DNA of 64,000 nucleotides from Actinoplanes sp. M2I2 (GTDB lineage: Bacteria; Actinomycetota; Actinomycetes; Mycobacteriales; Micromonosporaceae): NCBI RefSeq assembly GCF_023544445.1, contig NZ_JALPVJ010000001.1:726282-790281 (forward strand). Reading direction: 5' to 3'. Made by a program: the position numbers and the translations under genes. Shown piece by piece: positions 1 to 8,424 of the stretch (its first letter is position 1; every line of letters begins with the position of its first letter). The notes under the pieces are model-generated. The model searched no databases and was not told the origin of the DNA. It saw nothing but the letters and a program-made list of their open reading frames with translations.

Positions 1-3000
1 CGCCACCTGTCGGGCGTCGTCGTCACGGGGATCGGCCTGCCAGGCGGCGTCCAGCAGCGCCGCTATCTCATGAGGCTCGGTCCAACGGTCGGCCGCCTTG
101 CGCAGCGATCGGGCCGCGAAAGCGGGTTCGATCTCATTTCGTCCGACTCTCAGCAGGACCGCCAAGATGTAAGCGTTCACCTGTGTCTCCCGCTCGTCGT
201 GCTCCTCGGCCACGCGCAAAGCCTCAGCGTTCAATCGCTCAGCCATGGCCGAACGGCCCGCGCTGAGGTGAAGACGGGCCAGCCGATGAAGCGACTCGCA
301 GAGGTAGTGAGGCGCATCCAGCTCTCTTGCCAGTGGGATGACACGCTCCAGCAGACGCTGCGCCTCATCGAGGCGGCCCTCGGCGGCGGCGATCGCACCG
401 AGACCGGTCACCTGATCGACGACTGGTATCCAGTCGCGCTGTTCGACAGTGACACGTAATGAGTACATGGCACATGCCTGCGCTCGCACGAAGTCGCCTT
501 CGTCTCGATAGATCTCGCCCATGTTGCCGACGGTGATACCGGCGGTCGGCCGAGCACCGATGTCGCGGGCCACTTCCAGAGCCTGGCGGTACGACGTTAT
601 GGCCTCACCGTGATCTGCGTTGCGCCGAAACGCCACGCCCAGATTGCCGGCGCCGAACAGCATCCAGTGCCGGTCGTTGGCGCGCGAAGCCGTACTCAAG
701 GCCTGTTGCAGATAATCGATGGCTTCTTCGGAACGGCCGGTGTTCAGCAGACACAGACCGAGATGGTTGAGAGCCGCACACATCGCGGGCAGGTCGCCGG
801 ACTCGGTGGCCATGGCCAGGTGCCGGTAAGCCATCGTGATGGCCTCGCCATACTCTCCCTGGCGATACAGCACGAAAGTCATCCGGTCCAAGGTCCGTGA
901 CAATCCGGTGGCGTCGCCGAGGCCCTGGAACCCGTTGAGAGCCCTTTCCAGCCAGCTCAGTGCCTCAGCGTGGGAGCCGGTATACATCAAGAGGTCGCCA
1001 AGCTGACGTTGCCCCGCAGCCACGATATCGCGGCGATCGGTCGCCTCTGCTGCCCGCATCGCAAGCCGGTAGTGACGCTCCGCTTCCGTCCATCGCCCGG
1101 TGAGGTGATGGACGGCGCCGATTCTGATGTGCAGTGCCGCCTGTTCCGCCTCAGGCAGGAGCGGGAGCAACTTCTCGTAGAAGTAGGTCGCAGCCTCGTT
1201 GGCGAAAATTGCTTCAGCGCGGTCGCCGGCCGCCCGGAACCAGATCCGCTGCTTGTCTGTCCGATCGGTGCGGGCGTAGTGGTGCGCGAGCAGGTCGACG
1301 TACTGCGGCAGGCGGTCGGAGAAGTTCGCCTCGATGAAGATTCCGGCCCTTTCGTGCAGGGTCGCCCTCGTGTCATAGGTCATGCTCTGATACGTCGTTT
1401 CCTGCGTGATCGGGTGCCGGAATTCGTACTCCGGCTCCGGCGCCGTTGTGACCTGCGGCGTGAGCTCCAGAACATGCAGCCGGCTCAGGTTGGCGGCGAC
1501 CTGCGCCGGCGATCCCGCAGCCGGGTAGACCGACGAGATCCACGGCGGCCGAAAGCGGCGGCCGATCACGCTCGCCACTTTGATGGCGGCCTTCTCGTCG
1601 TCGGTGAGCTGATCGATGCGGGCCATCACCAGCCGCTGCAGGCTGTCAGGCAGGTGGAGAGCAGTCAGCCCGCGCCGGTCGGACGGGTCGACCCCGGTGC
1701 CGTGCAGATAAGCCACAAGTTCTTCGATGTAAAAGGCGTTTCCGCTGGCCTGCTCGTCGATCTGTCCGACGAGCTCATCAGCGATCTTCGCCAGGTGTCC
1801 GTATCGGTCACGTAATCGCTGTACGACCAGGCCCTGGGCATCTCTGCTCGTCATCTGACCGAGTCCCAGGCTTGTCATGTGGTCGGCCTCGGCCAGGGTG
1901 CCGGGCGCCGGCTCGCGCGAGGTGGCCAGCAGCAGGACCGGCAGCTCCGTGAGCCGGTCGGCGAGGAGGTTGAGCAAAGTCAGCGAGGCCGGGTCGATCC
2001 AGTGACAGTCCTCGAGCAGGAGGACAATCGGGTTGCGCGAGGCCCGGTCTCGAAGGCAAGCGAGCAGGGTCGAACGCAGCAGCACGTCACGACCAGTTTG
2101 ATCCAACTGGGCGGTAAGGTCGTTTTCCGGCATCGGCAGGCCGATGACGGCGGCCACCAGAGGTGCTCGCTCGCCCGTGCCGTCGAAGCGGGCGATCTGC
2201 TCGGTCAGTACGGCTCGTTGCTGATCGAGCTCCAGGCTTGGATCCACTTCCAGCAATTCTCGCCAGATGGAGCGCCATACGAGATAGCTGGAGCTGGTTC
2301 CGTGCGATCGGCAACTACCGCCGTATCCGGTGAAACCGAGCGTGTCGCTCATGCGGCAAGCTTCGGCGGCCAGACGTGACTTGCCGATTCCCGCTTCGCC
2401 GTGCAGCCATACGATATTTCCTCGCCCGGCAAGTGTCTCGTGAACCAGTTGGCGCAGGCGAGCCATCTCAGTCGTGCGTCCGACCAGCGCTCCGGGCGTT
2501 GCGGGTGGTAGTGGCCGGGTGGGCGTGGACTCGAGCAGACCGCTGACGGGCCAGGCCGGCACCGGCTTGGCTTTTCCTTTGGCAGTCACGCTGATCTCGT
2601 CGCCGGCCACGGCGAGATTGCGAACGCGCTCGTACGTGGCTCTGTCGACGAGAAGGTGTCCCGGCGGGGCGGCTTGCATGAGACGGGCGGCCAGGTTGAC
2701 CGCGTCCCCGACGACCGCGTACTCGCGACGGACATCGGACCCCACCTCCCCGCAGAAGACCGGCCCTGTAGTGACGCCACCGCTGTCGACGCCGCCGGAC
2801 AGCTTCAGCAGCTCCAGGCCGCATCGGAGAGCACGCTCCTCATCGTCCTCATGGCTGACCGGTGTTCCGAAGACGGCGACGAGCACGGTGCCCTTGTCGT
2901 CGGCCATGAGATGACGCAGGTGTCCTCCGAACCGGTCGATGACCTTGACGCCGGCTGCGAGGTATCGCTGCAGGGCGTCGACGGTCGTGGGATCGTCGAT

Positions 3001-3825
3001 CGACAGGTCGGGCAGTTGCACGAAGGCAGTGGTGACCTTACGGTGTTCGTTCACCAGTTCGTGCCGGCCGAAGCGCAGTCTGGTGCGGATCGCCGGATGC
3101 AAGAACGGTTCGATCAGCCCCTCCAGCTCAGTGGTGGACGGCGCCGGTGGGACGAAAGGGGGATCAGATGCCGTCGGTGGACCGGCAATCCTCCGCAGCG
3201 CTGAATCAACCACGACTTCACCGCGGTCGGCTTGGTGCAGAGCGTCGATCGCGCCTGTCAGGGCCGGGCCGGCGATCAGGTGCTGCAGTCGGGTTGCTGG
3301 ATCGCCCAGGAGCATGAGAAGCACGGGTCCGGAGGCCAGCCCGACTCGGATCGTCAAGGACCGTGCGCCGTCCGGTGTCGGTACGGGAGGAACCTCTGCG
3401 GTGGCCTCCCTGATCAAGTCGGCGCAACGGATCGCCCTGCGTGCCACAGCTGACGCCGTCTCCGGCGTGTAATCGAACATGCCGACCAGGGCGTCCCCGG
3501 CGAAGTCCACCACGCTGCCACCGGACGCGGCGACGGCATCGGCAGTCACCGCGAACCAGCGGTTGATGATGCGGGTGAGTTGCTCGGTGCCGAAGGCGCC
3601 CGTATTGGCGAAGCTTTCAGCCAAAGCGGTGAACCCGGCGACGTCGGCGTAGAGGACGACAGCGTCGGCGCGCTGCGTCACTGGCGGGTTGCTGACACTT
3701 TCGGCAGTCAGAAGCAGCCGCAGCGTATGTTCGGGCAGATAGGACCGCCAGGTCGTGGCCAACTCGCTCACGATCTGGGACGGAGGATCCCTCTGCGGCT
3801 CCTGCGTCACGCTTTGTGCGGCCAC
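1..3825 (-). CDS. Class III cyclase / AAA-ATPase / TPR regulator (partial)
   Basis: The open frame runs from a GTG at 3825 to the left window edge without a stop, so at least 1275 codons are present and the C-terminus is missing. Around residue 60 it reads YADVAGF and around 108 FAGDALVGMF, the two metal-aspartate motifs of a class III nucleotidyl cyclase. A second cyclase-like domain (about 265-385) has VVGDAVNLAAR but FVQLPD where the first metal Asp should be, so it looks degenerate. A P-loop GEAGIGKS lies near 477 and a Walker B LLLEDCHWID near 610. The remainder (about 850-1275) is helical TPR-like sequence rich in Ala/Leu repeats. This order matches soluble-adenylyl-cyclase-like proteins common in actinobacteria. 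A TTG at 3852, directly after an in-frame TGA, is an alternative start. It is divergent from the gene at 3894. The signal it senses is unknown. Confidence 0.9.
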   Translation of the reverse strand, partial: MAAQSVTQEPQRDPPSQIVSELATTWRSYLPEHTLRLLLTAESVSNPPVTQRADAVVLYADVAGFTALAESFANTGAFGTEQLTRIINRWFAVTADAVAASGGSVVDFAGDALVGMFDYTPETASAVARRAIRCADLIREATAEVPPVPTPDGARSLTIRVGLASGPVLLMLLGDPATRLQHLIAGPALTGAIDALHQADRGEVVVDSALRRIAGPPTASDPPFVPPAPSTTELEGLIEPFLHPAIRTRLRFGRHELVNEHRKVTTAFVQLPDLSIDDPTTVDALQRYLAAGVKVIDRFGGHLRHLMADDKGTVLVAVFGTPVSHEDDEERALRCGLELLKLSGGVDSGGVTTGPVFCGEVGSDVRREYAVVGDAVNLAARLMQAAPPGHLLVDRATYERVRNLAVAGDEISVTAKGKAKPVPAWPVSGLLESTPTRPLPPATPGALVGRTTEMARLRQLVHETLAGRGNIVWLHGEAGIGKSRLAAEACRMSDTLGFTGYGGSCRSHGTSSSYLVWRSIWRELLEVDPSLELDQQRAVLTEQIARFDGTGERAPLVAAVIGLPMPENDLTAQLDQTGRDVLLRSTLLACLRDRASRNPIVLLLEDCHWIDPASLTLLNLLADRLTELPVLLLATSREPAPGTLAEADHMTSLGLGQMTSRDAQGLVVQRLRDRYGHLAKIADELVGQIDEQASGNAFYIEELVAYLHGTGVDPSDRRGLTALHLPDSLQRLVMARIDQLTDDEKAAIKVASVIGRRFRPPWISSVYPAAGSPAQVAANLSRLHVLELTPQVTTAPEPEYEFRHPITQETTYQSMTYDTRATLHERAGIFIEANFSDRLPQYVDLLAHHYARTDRTDKQRIWFRAAGDRAEAIFANEAATYFYEKLLPLLPEAEQAALHIRIGAVHHLTGRWTEAERHYRLAMRAAEATDRRDIVAAGQRQLGDLLMYTGSHAEALSWLERALNGFQGLGDATGLSRTLDRMTFVLYRQGEYGEAITMAYRHLAMATESGDLPAMCAALNHLGLCLLNTGRSEEAIDYLQQALSTASRANDRHWMLFGAGNLGVAFRRNADHGEAITSYRQALEVARDIGARPTAGITVGNMGEIYRDEGDFVRAQACAMYSLRVTVEQRDWIPVVDQVTGLGAIAAAEGRLDEAQRLLERVIPLARELDAPHYLCESLHRLARLHLSAGRSAMAERLNAEALRVAEEHDERETQVNAYILAVLLRVGRNEIEPAFAARSLRKAADRWTEPHEIAALLDAAWQADPRDDDARQVA

Positions 3826-3843
3826 CCTTCGGATCGTACTGTC

Positions 3844-3895
3844 GGGGATCAATCATCACTCTCAGCGAGTCTGTCGCCAATGGGGGATCAATCAT
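3844..3895. promoter_or_regulatory. Direct repeat in divergent promoter region
   Basis: The 13-mer GGGGATCAATCAT occurs at 3844-3856 and again at 3883-3895, 39 bp apart, which is close to four helical turns. The second copy includes the Shine-Dalgarno-like GGGG and the A-T of the ATG of the gene starting at 3894. The pair lies between the divergent cyclase gene and the 3894 gene, so it may be a shared regulator site. No known consensus is claimed. Confidence 0.4.
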
Positions 3896-4502
3896 GTCTG
3901 TGGGCCTCAGCGACGCCGCCTTCGAACTCTCCGGTGCGTGCGTCCACTCGCTCCGATTCGCGTTCGGAGCCCCGCTGGGATATCCGAGCGGCCTGCGGCT
4001 GGCGGAAAGCCGCGAAAGCCTGCCGCCGGCACTGTTCCGCCGGATCCAGGCAGTATCGCCGCCGCCGACGCGGGCCGGGGAGCCTTGGCACCAAGGAATG
4101 ACGCTTGCCGGGCAGCCCTTCCAACCTCAGGGCGCTGTCGACAAGCTCGCCGAAGTCATCTGCGACGAGGGCATCCCGTCGCTCGATGCGGCAGCCCCCG
4201 GCGCCGTGGTGCTCGACGAATGGTTCCGGGTGGGTCAGCAGCAGAAGGACATCGACTTTCCGGGCCGCGATCACGGCCGGTACTTGCTCTCGATCAGCTA
4301 CTGGAGCCCGGTCCCTGAGGGCCAGGCAGCCACTCGCAAGACTGTGGCCTACTACGACGACACGTATGAGATGACCTGGACCCGCCCGGTGAAGGTCGGG
4401 GACTGGGTGGCAGTCAGCTTCGACGCCTTCTTCCCTCCGGAGCGCGACAGCGCCGAGGTCATCGTCCCGATCAGCGAATGCGACGAGATCTGCCGAGCTT
4501 GA
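3894..4502 (+). CDS. Unrecognised ~200-aa protein, divergent paralogue of the three copies at 4814-6649
   Basis: Codes for 202 residues from an ATG preceded by GGGG. It shares the pattern of the three minus-strand paralogues downstream: DAAFEL near the start, ALFRRIQAVSPPPTR around 47-61, LLSISYW near the middle, VGDWVAVSFDAFFP and an ending ISECDEICRA. Outside these blocks it differs much more than the three tandem copies differ from one another, so it is an older branch. There is no signal peptide or membrane segment, so a soluble cytoplasmic protein is likely. I do not recognise the family. It points toward the paralogue cluster and shares its upstream region with the cyclase regulator, which suggests but does not prove cAMP-linked or stress-linked control. 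Confidence 0.85.
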   Translation: MSVGLSDAAFELSGACVHSLRFAFGAPLGYPSGLRLAESRESLPPALFRRIQAVSPPPTRAGEPWHQGMTLAGQPFQPQGAVDKLAEVICDEGIPSLDAAAPGAVVLDEWFRVGQQQKDIDFPGRDHGRYLLSISYWSPVPEGQAATRKTVAYYDDTYEMTWTRPVKVGDWVAVSFDAFFPPERDSAEVIVPISECDEICRA

Positions 4503-4813
4503 GCGATCCGCTCGACCGTATCCGGCAGATTGCTGCCTGGCGATTCGTAGCGTCAGGGTGAAGCCCTCCGCGAACATGTCGCCTGCCCGCTCGATCGCTC
4601 ACGCAGAGTGTCGTTGCGCCGTTGGCCAGCTAAGACCGGCGGGCCCGGCAACGGGTGCCGTCCCAGGCACTGTTCCCGCCGCGGCGCGGCTCCGCTCCAA
4701 GCCGCTGACCGACATGCCGGCCGTCACGAGCGGCTCAGGCGAACAGTGAGCCGGTGGATGGCGCGTAACCATCGGCCGGCGCCATCACGACGCCAGCCGT
4801 CCGCCCCCGGCAG
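4503..4813. other. Intergenic region without a recognised gene
   Basis: This stretch lies between two convergent genes of the same unknown family. Short open frames exist but none has a convincing ribosome binding site or family pattern. No perfect long hairpin was seen. Confidence 0.5.
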
Positions 4814-5419
4814 CTACTGAGAGCTGGTGCAGAGTTGGTCGCATTCGCCGAGGGGGATGAGGATGTCGGCGCTGTCGCGGTCTTTGGGGAAGAAGTCGTC
4901 GAAGCTGACGGCGACCCAGTCGGTTTCGGGTTTCTGGGTCCATTCGACGCGGTGGGTGGCGTAGTAGTCGACGGTTTGGGTGATGGTCTGGCCGGTGGCC
5001 TCGGCGGGGTTCCAGTAGGGGATGGAGAGCAGGAGTTTGTTCTGGTCGTCGCCGGGTGCGGTGATGGTGTGTTGCTGGCGGGGGACGTCGAACATCCAGT
5101 TGAGGATGACGGTGTCGGGTGCTGGTTGGTCGAGGTTGGTGGCTCCTTCGGGGTGTTTGATGTCGGCGAGCCGGTCGTGTGGGCCATCGGGGTCGAAGGG
5201 TTGGCCGTCGAGGGTGAGGCCGGTTTGCCAGGGCGCGCCTTGGCGGGTGGGCGGCGGTGAGGCGGCCTGGATGCGGCGGAAGAGTGCCGGGGGAGGGTTT
5301 TCGTCGGCCATTTCTGCGGGTGCGTAGGGGTAGCCGACGGGTGCTGCGAAAGAGAAACGTAGTGAGTGCTGGCATGCTCCGTGCAACTCGAAAGCTGCAT
5401 CACTGCTCCACACAGTCAT
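4814..5419 (-). CDS. Unrecognised ~200-aa protein, tandem copy 3 (last gene of the DyP operon)
   Basis: 201 residues, start ATG preceded by AGGAGACTGAA, the same leader as the two copies upstream. It is the most changed of the three tandem copies: it reads LADIKHPEGATNLDQ and FDVPRQQHT where the others read LAHVQHPEGAANLDT and FDIPRHQHT, and it ends CDQLCTSSQ instead of CDQLCRN. The blocks ALFRRIQAASPPPTR, LLLSIPYWNPAEATGQ and DWVAVSFDDFFPKDRDSADI are unchanged. No signal peptide is visible. The function is unknown; the position at the end of a peroxidase operon suggests a peroxidase partner or substrate. Confidence 0.88.
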   Translation of the reverse strand: MTVWSSDAAFELHGACQHSLRFSFAAPVGYPYAPAEMADENPPPALFRRIQAASPPPTRQGAPWQTGLTLDGQPFDPDGPHDRLADIKHPEGATNLDQPAPDTVILNWMFDVPRQQHTITAPGDDQNKLLLSIPYWNPAEATGQTITQTVDYYATHRVEWTQKPETDWVAVSFDDFFPKDRDSADILIPLGECDQLCTSSQ

Positions 5420-5434
5420 TTCAGTCTCCTGTTC

Positions 5435-6034
5435 TTAGTTTCGGCAGAGTTGGTCGCATTCGCCGAGGGGGATGAGGATGTCGGCGCTGTCGCGGTCTTT
5501 GGGGAAGAAGTCGTCGAAGCTGACGGCGACCCAGTCGGTTTCGGGTTTCTGGGTCCATTCGACGCGGTGGGTGGCGTAGTAGTCGACGGTTTGGGTGATG
5601 GTCTGGCCCGTGGCTTCGGCGGGGTTCCAATACGGGATGGAGAGCAGGAGTTTGTTTTCGTCGTCGCCGGGTGCAGTGATGGTGTGCTGGTGGCGAGGAA
5701 TGTCGAACATCCAGTTGAGGATCACGGTGTCGGGCGCCGGGGTATCCAAGTTCGCGGCGCCTTCAGGGTGCTGCACGTGGGCGAGCCGGTCCGTCGGCCC
5801 GTCCGGAAGAAACGGCTTGCCGTCGAGGGTCAGGCCGGTGTGCCACGGCGCGCCCTGGCGGGTGGGTGGCGGGGAGGCGGCTTGGATGCGGCGGAAGAGC
5901 ACCGGGGGAGGGTTTTCGTCGGCCATTTCGGCGGGTGCGTAGGGATAACCGACGGGTGCTGCGAAAGAGAAACGCAGGGAGTGTTCGCACGCTCCGTGCA
6001 ACTCGAAAGCTGCATCACTGGTCCACACGGACAT
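5435..6034 (-). CDS. Unrecognised ~200-aa protein, tandem copy 2 of the DyP operon
   Basis: 199 residues, start ATG with the AGGAGACTGAA leader. It differs from copy 1 at only scattered positions, for example PPPVLFRR for PPPALFRR, HTGLTLDGKPF for QTGLTLDGEPF, and TQTVDYYATHRVEW for TQSVDYYATHRIEW. Its start is exactly 615 bp from those of both neighbouring copies, and the 15-bp intergenic spacer is copied along with the gene, so the unit arose by recent tandem duplication. Function unknown. Confidence 0.9.
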   Translation of the reverse strand: MSVWTSDAAFELHGACEHSLRFSFAAPVGYPYAPAEMADENPPPVLFRRIQAASPPPTRQGAPWHTGLTLDGKPFLPDGPTDRLAHVQHPEGAANLDTPAPDTVILNWMFDIPRHQHTITAPGDDENKLLLSIPYWNPAEATGQTITQTVDYYATHRVEWTQKPETDWVAVSFDDFFPKDRDSADILIPLGECDQLCRN

Positions 6035-6049
6035 TTCAGTCTCCTGTTC

Positions 6050-6649
6050 TTAGTTTCGGCAGAGTTGGTCGCATTCGCCGAGGGGGATGAGGATGTCGGC
6101 GCTGTCGCGGTCTTTGGGGAAGAAGTCGTCGAAGCTGACGGCGACCCAGTCGGTTTCGGGTTTCTGGGTCCATTCGATGCGGTGGGTGGCGTAGTAGTCG
6201 ACGCTTTGGGTGATGGTCTGGCCCGTGGCTTCGGCGGGGTTCCAGTAGGGGATGGAGAGCAGAAGTTTGTTTTCGTCGTCGCCGGGTGCAGTGATGGTGT
6301 GCTGGTGGCGAGGAATGTCGAACATCCAGTTGAGGATCACTGTGTCTGGTGCCGGGGTATCCAGATTCGCGGCGCCTTCAGGATGCTGAACGTGGGCGAG
6401 CCGGTCGGTCGGCCCGTCCGGAAGGAACGGCTCGCCGTCGAGGGTGAGGCCGGTTTGCCACGGCGCGCCTTGGCGGGTGGGCGGTGGTGAAGCGGCTTGG
6501 ATGCGGCGGAAGAGTGCCGGCGGTGGGTTTTCGTCGGCCATTTCTGCGGGTGCGTAGGGGTAGCCGACGGGTGCTGCGAAAGAGAAACGCAGGGAGTGCT
6601 CGCATGCTCCGTGTAATTCGAAACCTGCATCACTGGAAAACACAGTCAT
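6050..6649 (-). CDS. Unrecognised ~200-aa protein, tandem copy 1 of the DyP operon
   Basis: 199 residues, ATG at 6649 with AGGAGACTGAA upstream, 16 bp after the stop codon of the DyP peroxidase, so it is almost certainly co-transcribed with it. The sequence is hydrophilic and Pro/Asp-rich, with conserved blocks GACEHSLRFSFAAPVGYP near the N-terminus, FRRIQAASPPPTRQGAPW around 47-65, VILNWMFDIPRHQHT mid-protein and DDFFPKDRDSADILIPLGE near the end. No transmembrane helix, signal peptide or known catalytic motif is seen. A role with the peroxidase is inferred only from the operon. Confidence 0.9.
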   Translation of the reverse strand: MTVFSSDAGFELHGACEHSLRFSFAAPVGYPYAPAEMADENPPPALFRRIQAASPPPTRQGAPWQTGLTLDGEPFLPDGPTDRLAHVQHPEGAANLDTPAPDTVILNWMFDIPRHQHTITAPGDDENKLLLSIPYWNPAEATGQTITQSVDYYATHRIEWTQKPETDWVAVSFDDFFPKDRDSADILIPLGECDQLCRN

Positions 6650-6665
6650 TTCAGTCTCCTGAGAT

Positions 6666-8132
6666 CTATGTCAGAGCATTAAGCGACACATTTTCTGACA
6701 GCAGATGCAGTGCCGCACGGGAAGGCGCGAATGCGTACACAGAACCGGTGGTGGTGACGAAGCCGCCGAATGCCAGTGGGTGCACATCCTTGACTGCGTC
6801 GCCGTGACGACGGTGCGCCGCGTCGGCGCTGTAGCCGATCACCGGGTCCATGCCGTCGACGCGGTCGGCCGCCGCGCCGGGCTCCAGGTCGAACTTCGCG
6901 ATCAGACGTGACGGGAACTTGTGATCGTTCGCCCAGCAGCGTTGGAGGAACTCGAACTGATCTTCGATGCTGGCCATGTACGCGTTGAAGAGCATTCCCC
7001 GCTCGCTGCCGTCGGGGGCCGTGCGGTCCATCGGCGGCCCGAACGGAATGCCCCGCCGAAGCAGCTTGTGACTACGGTCCCGGAACATTTCGTCGCGCCG
7101 GGGGTTCATTTTCCGAATGTGGGCGTAGAGCGGCGTCCGGTCGCCGTTCTCATCACCCTGAAAGTTGAAGTCGTTCGGGTCGTTCGGATTGGCGTCGTGC
7201 GCAAGGGGTGTGCCGTCCAGGCGCCGGCCGACGGCCCGGGCGGCGACGTCCTCGGGTGAGGTGTTGTCGTCGCTCAGCTTCTCCATCTTGTCCCACCAGC
7301 CGGCCACGTCCTGCCGAAGCCGGCGGAAGACGTGGAAGGAGCCACCCCGCATCCAGGCCGCCGGCGTGGGCCGAGACCCGAGAGTGAGCGGCCGGCGTTC
7401 GCCGGTGAGGCCGAGCACGAACTCTCCGGCCGCCACGGACGGGGAGCCGGCCGCGGCGCCGTCGACGCCACGGACTCCAGGATTGGAGATGCCCTCGACA
7501 AAGCCGAAGTGCTCGATCGGCTTTCCGTCAGCATTGCGCAACACGGTGCCGTACTGCTCGAGAGGGCCGTCCCCGTCCGATCCGGCGATGGGCATGACCA
7601 CCAGGCCCGCGTCGGTGGCTTGCTGTCTTTCCCGAGCGACCCTGGCGTGGAGTGTCTGCTCATCGTCGGCGGCGAGGGACACCAGGGCGTCGACCGGTGC
7701 GCGCCGGACGCCGCCGACCACCCACGTCGTCGGGTCGCTGTCGCCCACGTCGCCGAGTAATGCGGGCGTGCTGGTGATGCGGCCGCTCTCGTCGAGCCGG
7801 TTGCCGAGCGGTCCCTTCCAGAACGCCTCGAAGGCCACGAGGTCGTCGGCCGCCTCGGGGTGGAGGGTGACCAGTCCGGTGGCGGTGAGGCTGACGCCCA
7901 TCAGCGTTCGGCCGGGCGGGATGTGGGTGCCGTCGCGAGCCGCGAGCACATCGGCTGTGCAGTCGACCCGGGCGGCCGCCGCGGCGAGCCACTCGCGCGC
8001 CCTGGTGCGGCTGCTGCCGAAGGAAAGGAACACGAAGGCCTGGTGACGGCCGTCGAAGGGTTGCAGGATGTTGCCTTGAATCTGTCGGGGATCAGCGATC
8101 TGCGCGTCGAGGTCGTGGAGGCTTTCCGCCAT
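6666..8132 (-). CDS. DyP-type heme peroxidase
   Basis: 488 residues from the ATG at 8132, chosen because GGGAGGG lies just upstream; an upstream in-frame start at 8165 lacks this. The C-terminal half carries the DyP hallmarks: GFVEGISNPG near 210 at the position of the GxxDG motif, and AHIRKMNPR near 340 containing the expected proximal heme-ligand histidine. Length fits the long C/D-type DyP peroxidases of actinomycetes and fungi. No Tat or Sec signal is visible, so it is probably cytoplasmic. DyP enzymes oxidise dyes, phenols or lignin-like compounds with hydrogen peroxide. Unusually, the catalytic Asp of GxxDG is replaced by Glu. It heads an operon with three tandem copies of an unknown protein. 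Confidence 0.93.
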   Translation of the reverse strand: MAESLHDLDAQIADPRQIQGNILQPFDGRHQAFVFLSFGSSRTRAREWLAAAAARVDCTADVLAARDGTHIPPGRTLMGVSLTATGLVTLHPEAADDLVAFEAFWKGPLGNRLDESGRITSTPALLGDVGDSDPTTWVVGGVRRAPVDALVSLAADDEQTLHARVARERQQATDAGLVVMPIAGSDGDGPLEQYGTVLRNADGKPIEHFGFVEGISNPGVRGVDGAAAGSPSVAAGEFVLGLTGERRPLTLGSRPTPAAWMRGGSFHVFRRLRQDVAGWWDKMEKLSDDNTSPEDVAARAVGRRLDGTPLAHDANPNDPNDFNFQGDENGDRTPLYAHIRKMNPRRDEMFRDRSHKLLRRGIPFGPPMDRTAPDGSERGMLFNAYMASIEDQFEFLQRCWANDHKFPSRLIAKFDLEPGAAADRVDGMDPVIGYSADAAHRRHGDAVKDVHPLAFGGFVTTTGSVYAFAPSRAALHLLSENVSLNALT

Positions 8133-8424
8133 GAACCCTCCCAGGGGTCGGCCTGGTCTGTCCACTGCGGAGCTTAGGTGCTCGCCGACTCGTTCGGTGC
8201 CCCCTCACCGGACAATTCTTCTTCACCCCGGTGTCACGGCGAAGCCGGGGTGGACTCGAGACGGCGACGGTCATAAGATCGGCGCTCCTGAATAGATTCC
8301 GTGTCAAGCCGGGGTTCTCACGGCATGGGGGTGCGTCCTGACCACGGAAGCGGACGTCGCCGAGCAGCCACGCGACAAGGACCCCGAGGGGCACCGCAAG
8401 GGTGGGATTCGATTTCCCGTCGGT

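Noticed and set aside
70..3472. Several plus-strand frames opposite the cyclase gene
   Set aside because: They are Arg/Gly/Val-rich antisense shadows; the minus frame carries cyclase, P-loop and TPR patterns from end to end.
5366..6490. 374-codon plus-strand frame across the tandem copies
   Set aside because: It is the antisense of the three repeated genes (VAFAEGDEDVGAVAVFGEE repeats), with no ribosome binding site or family match.
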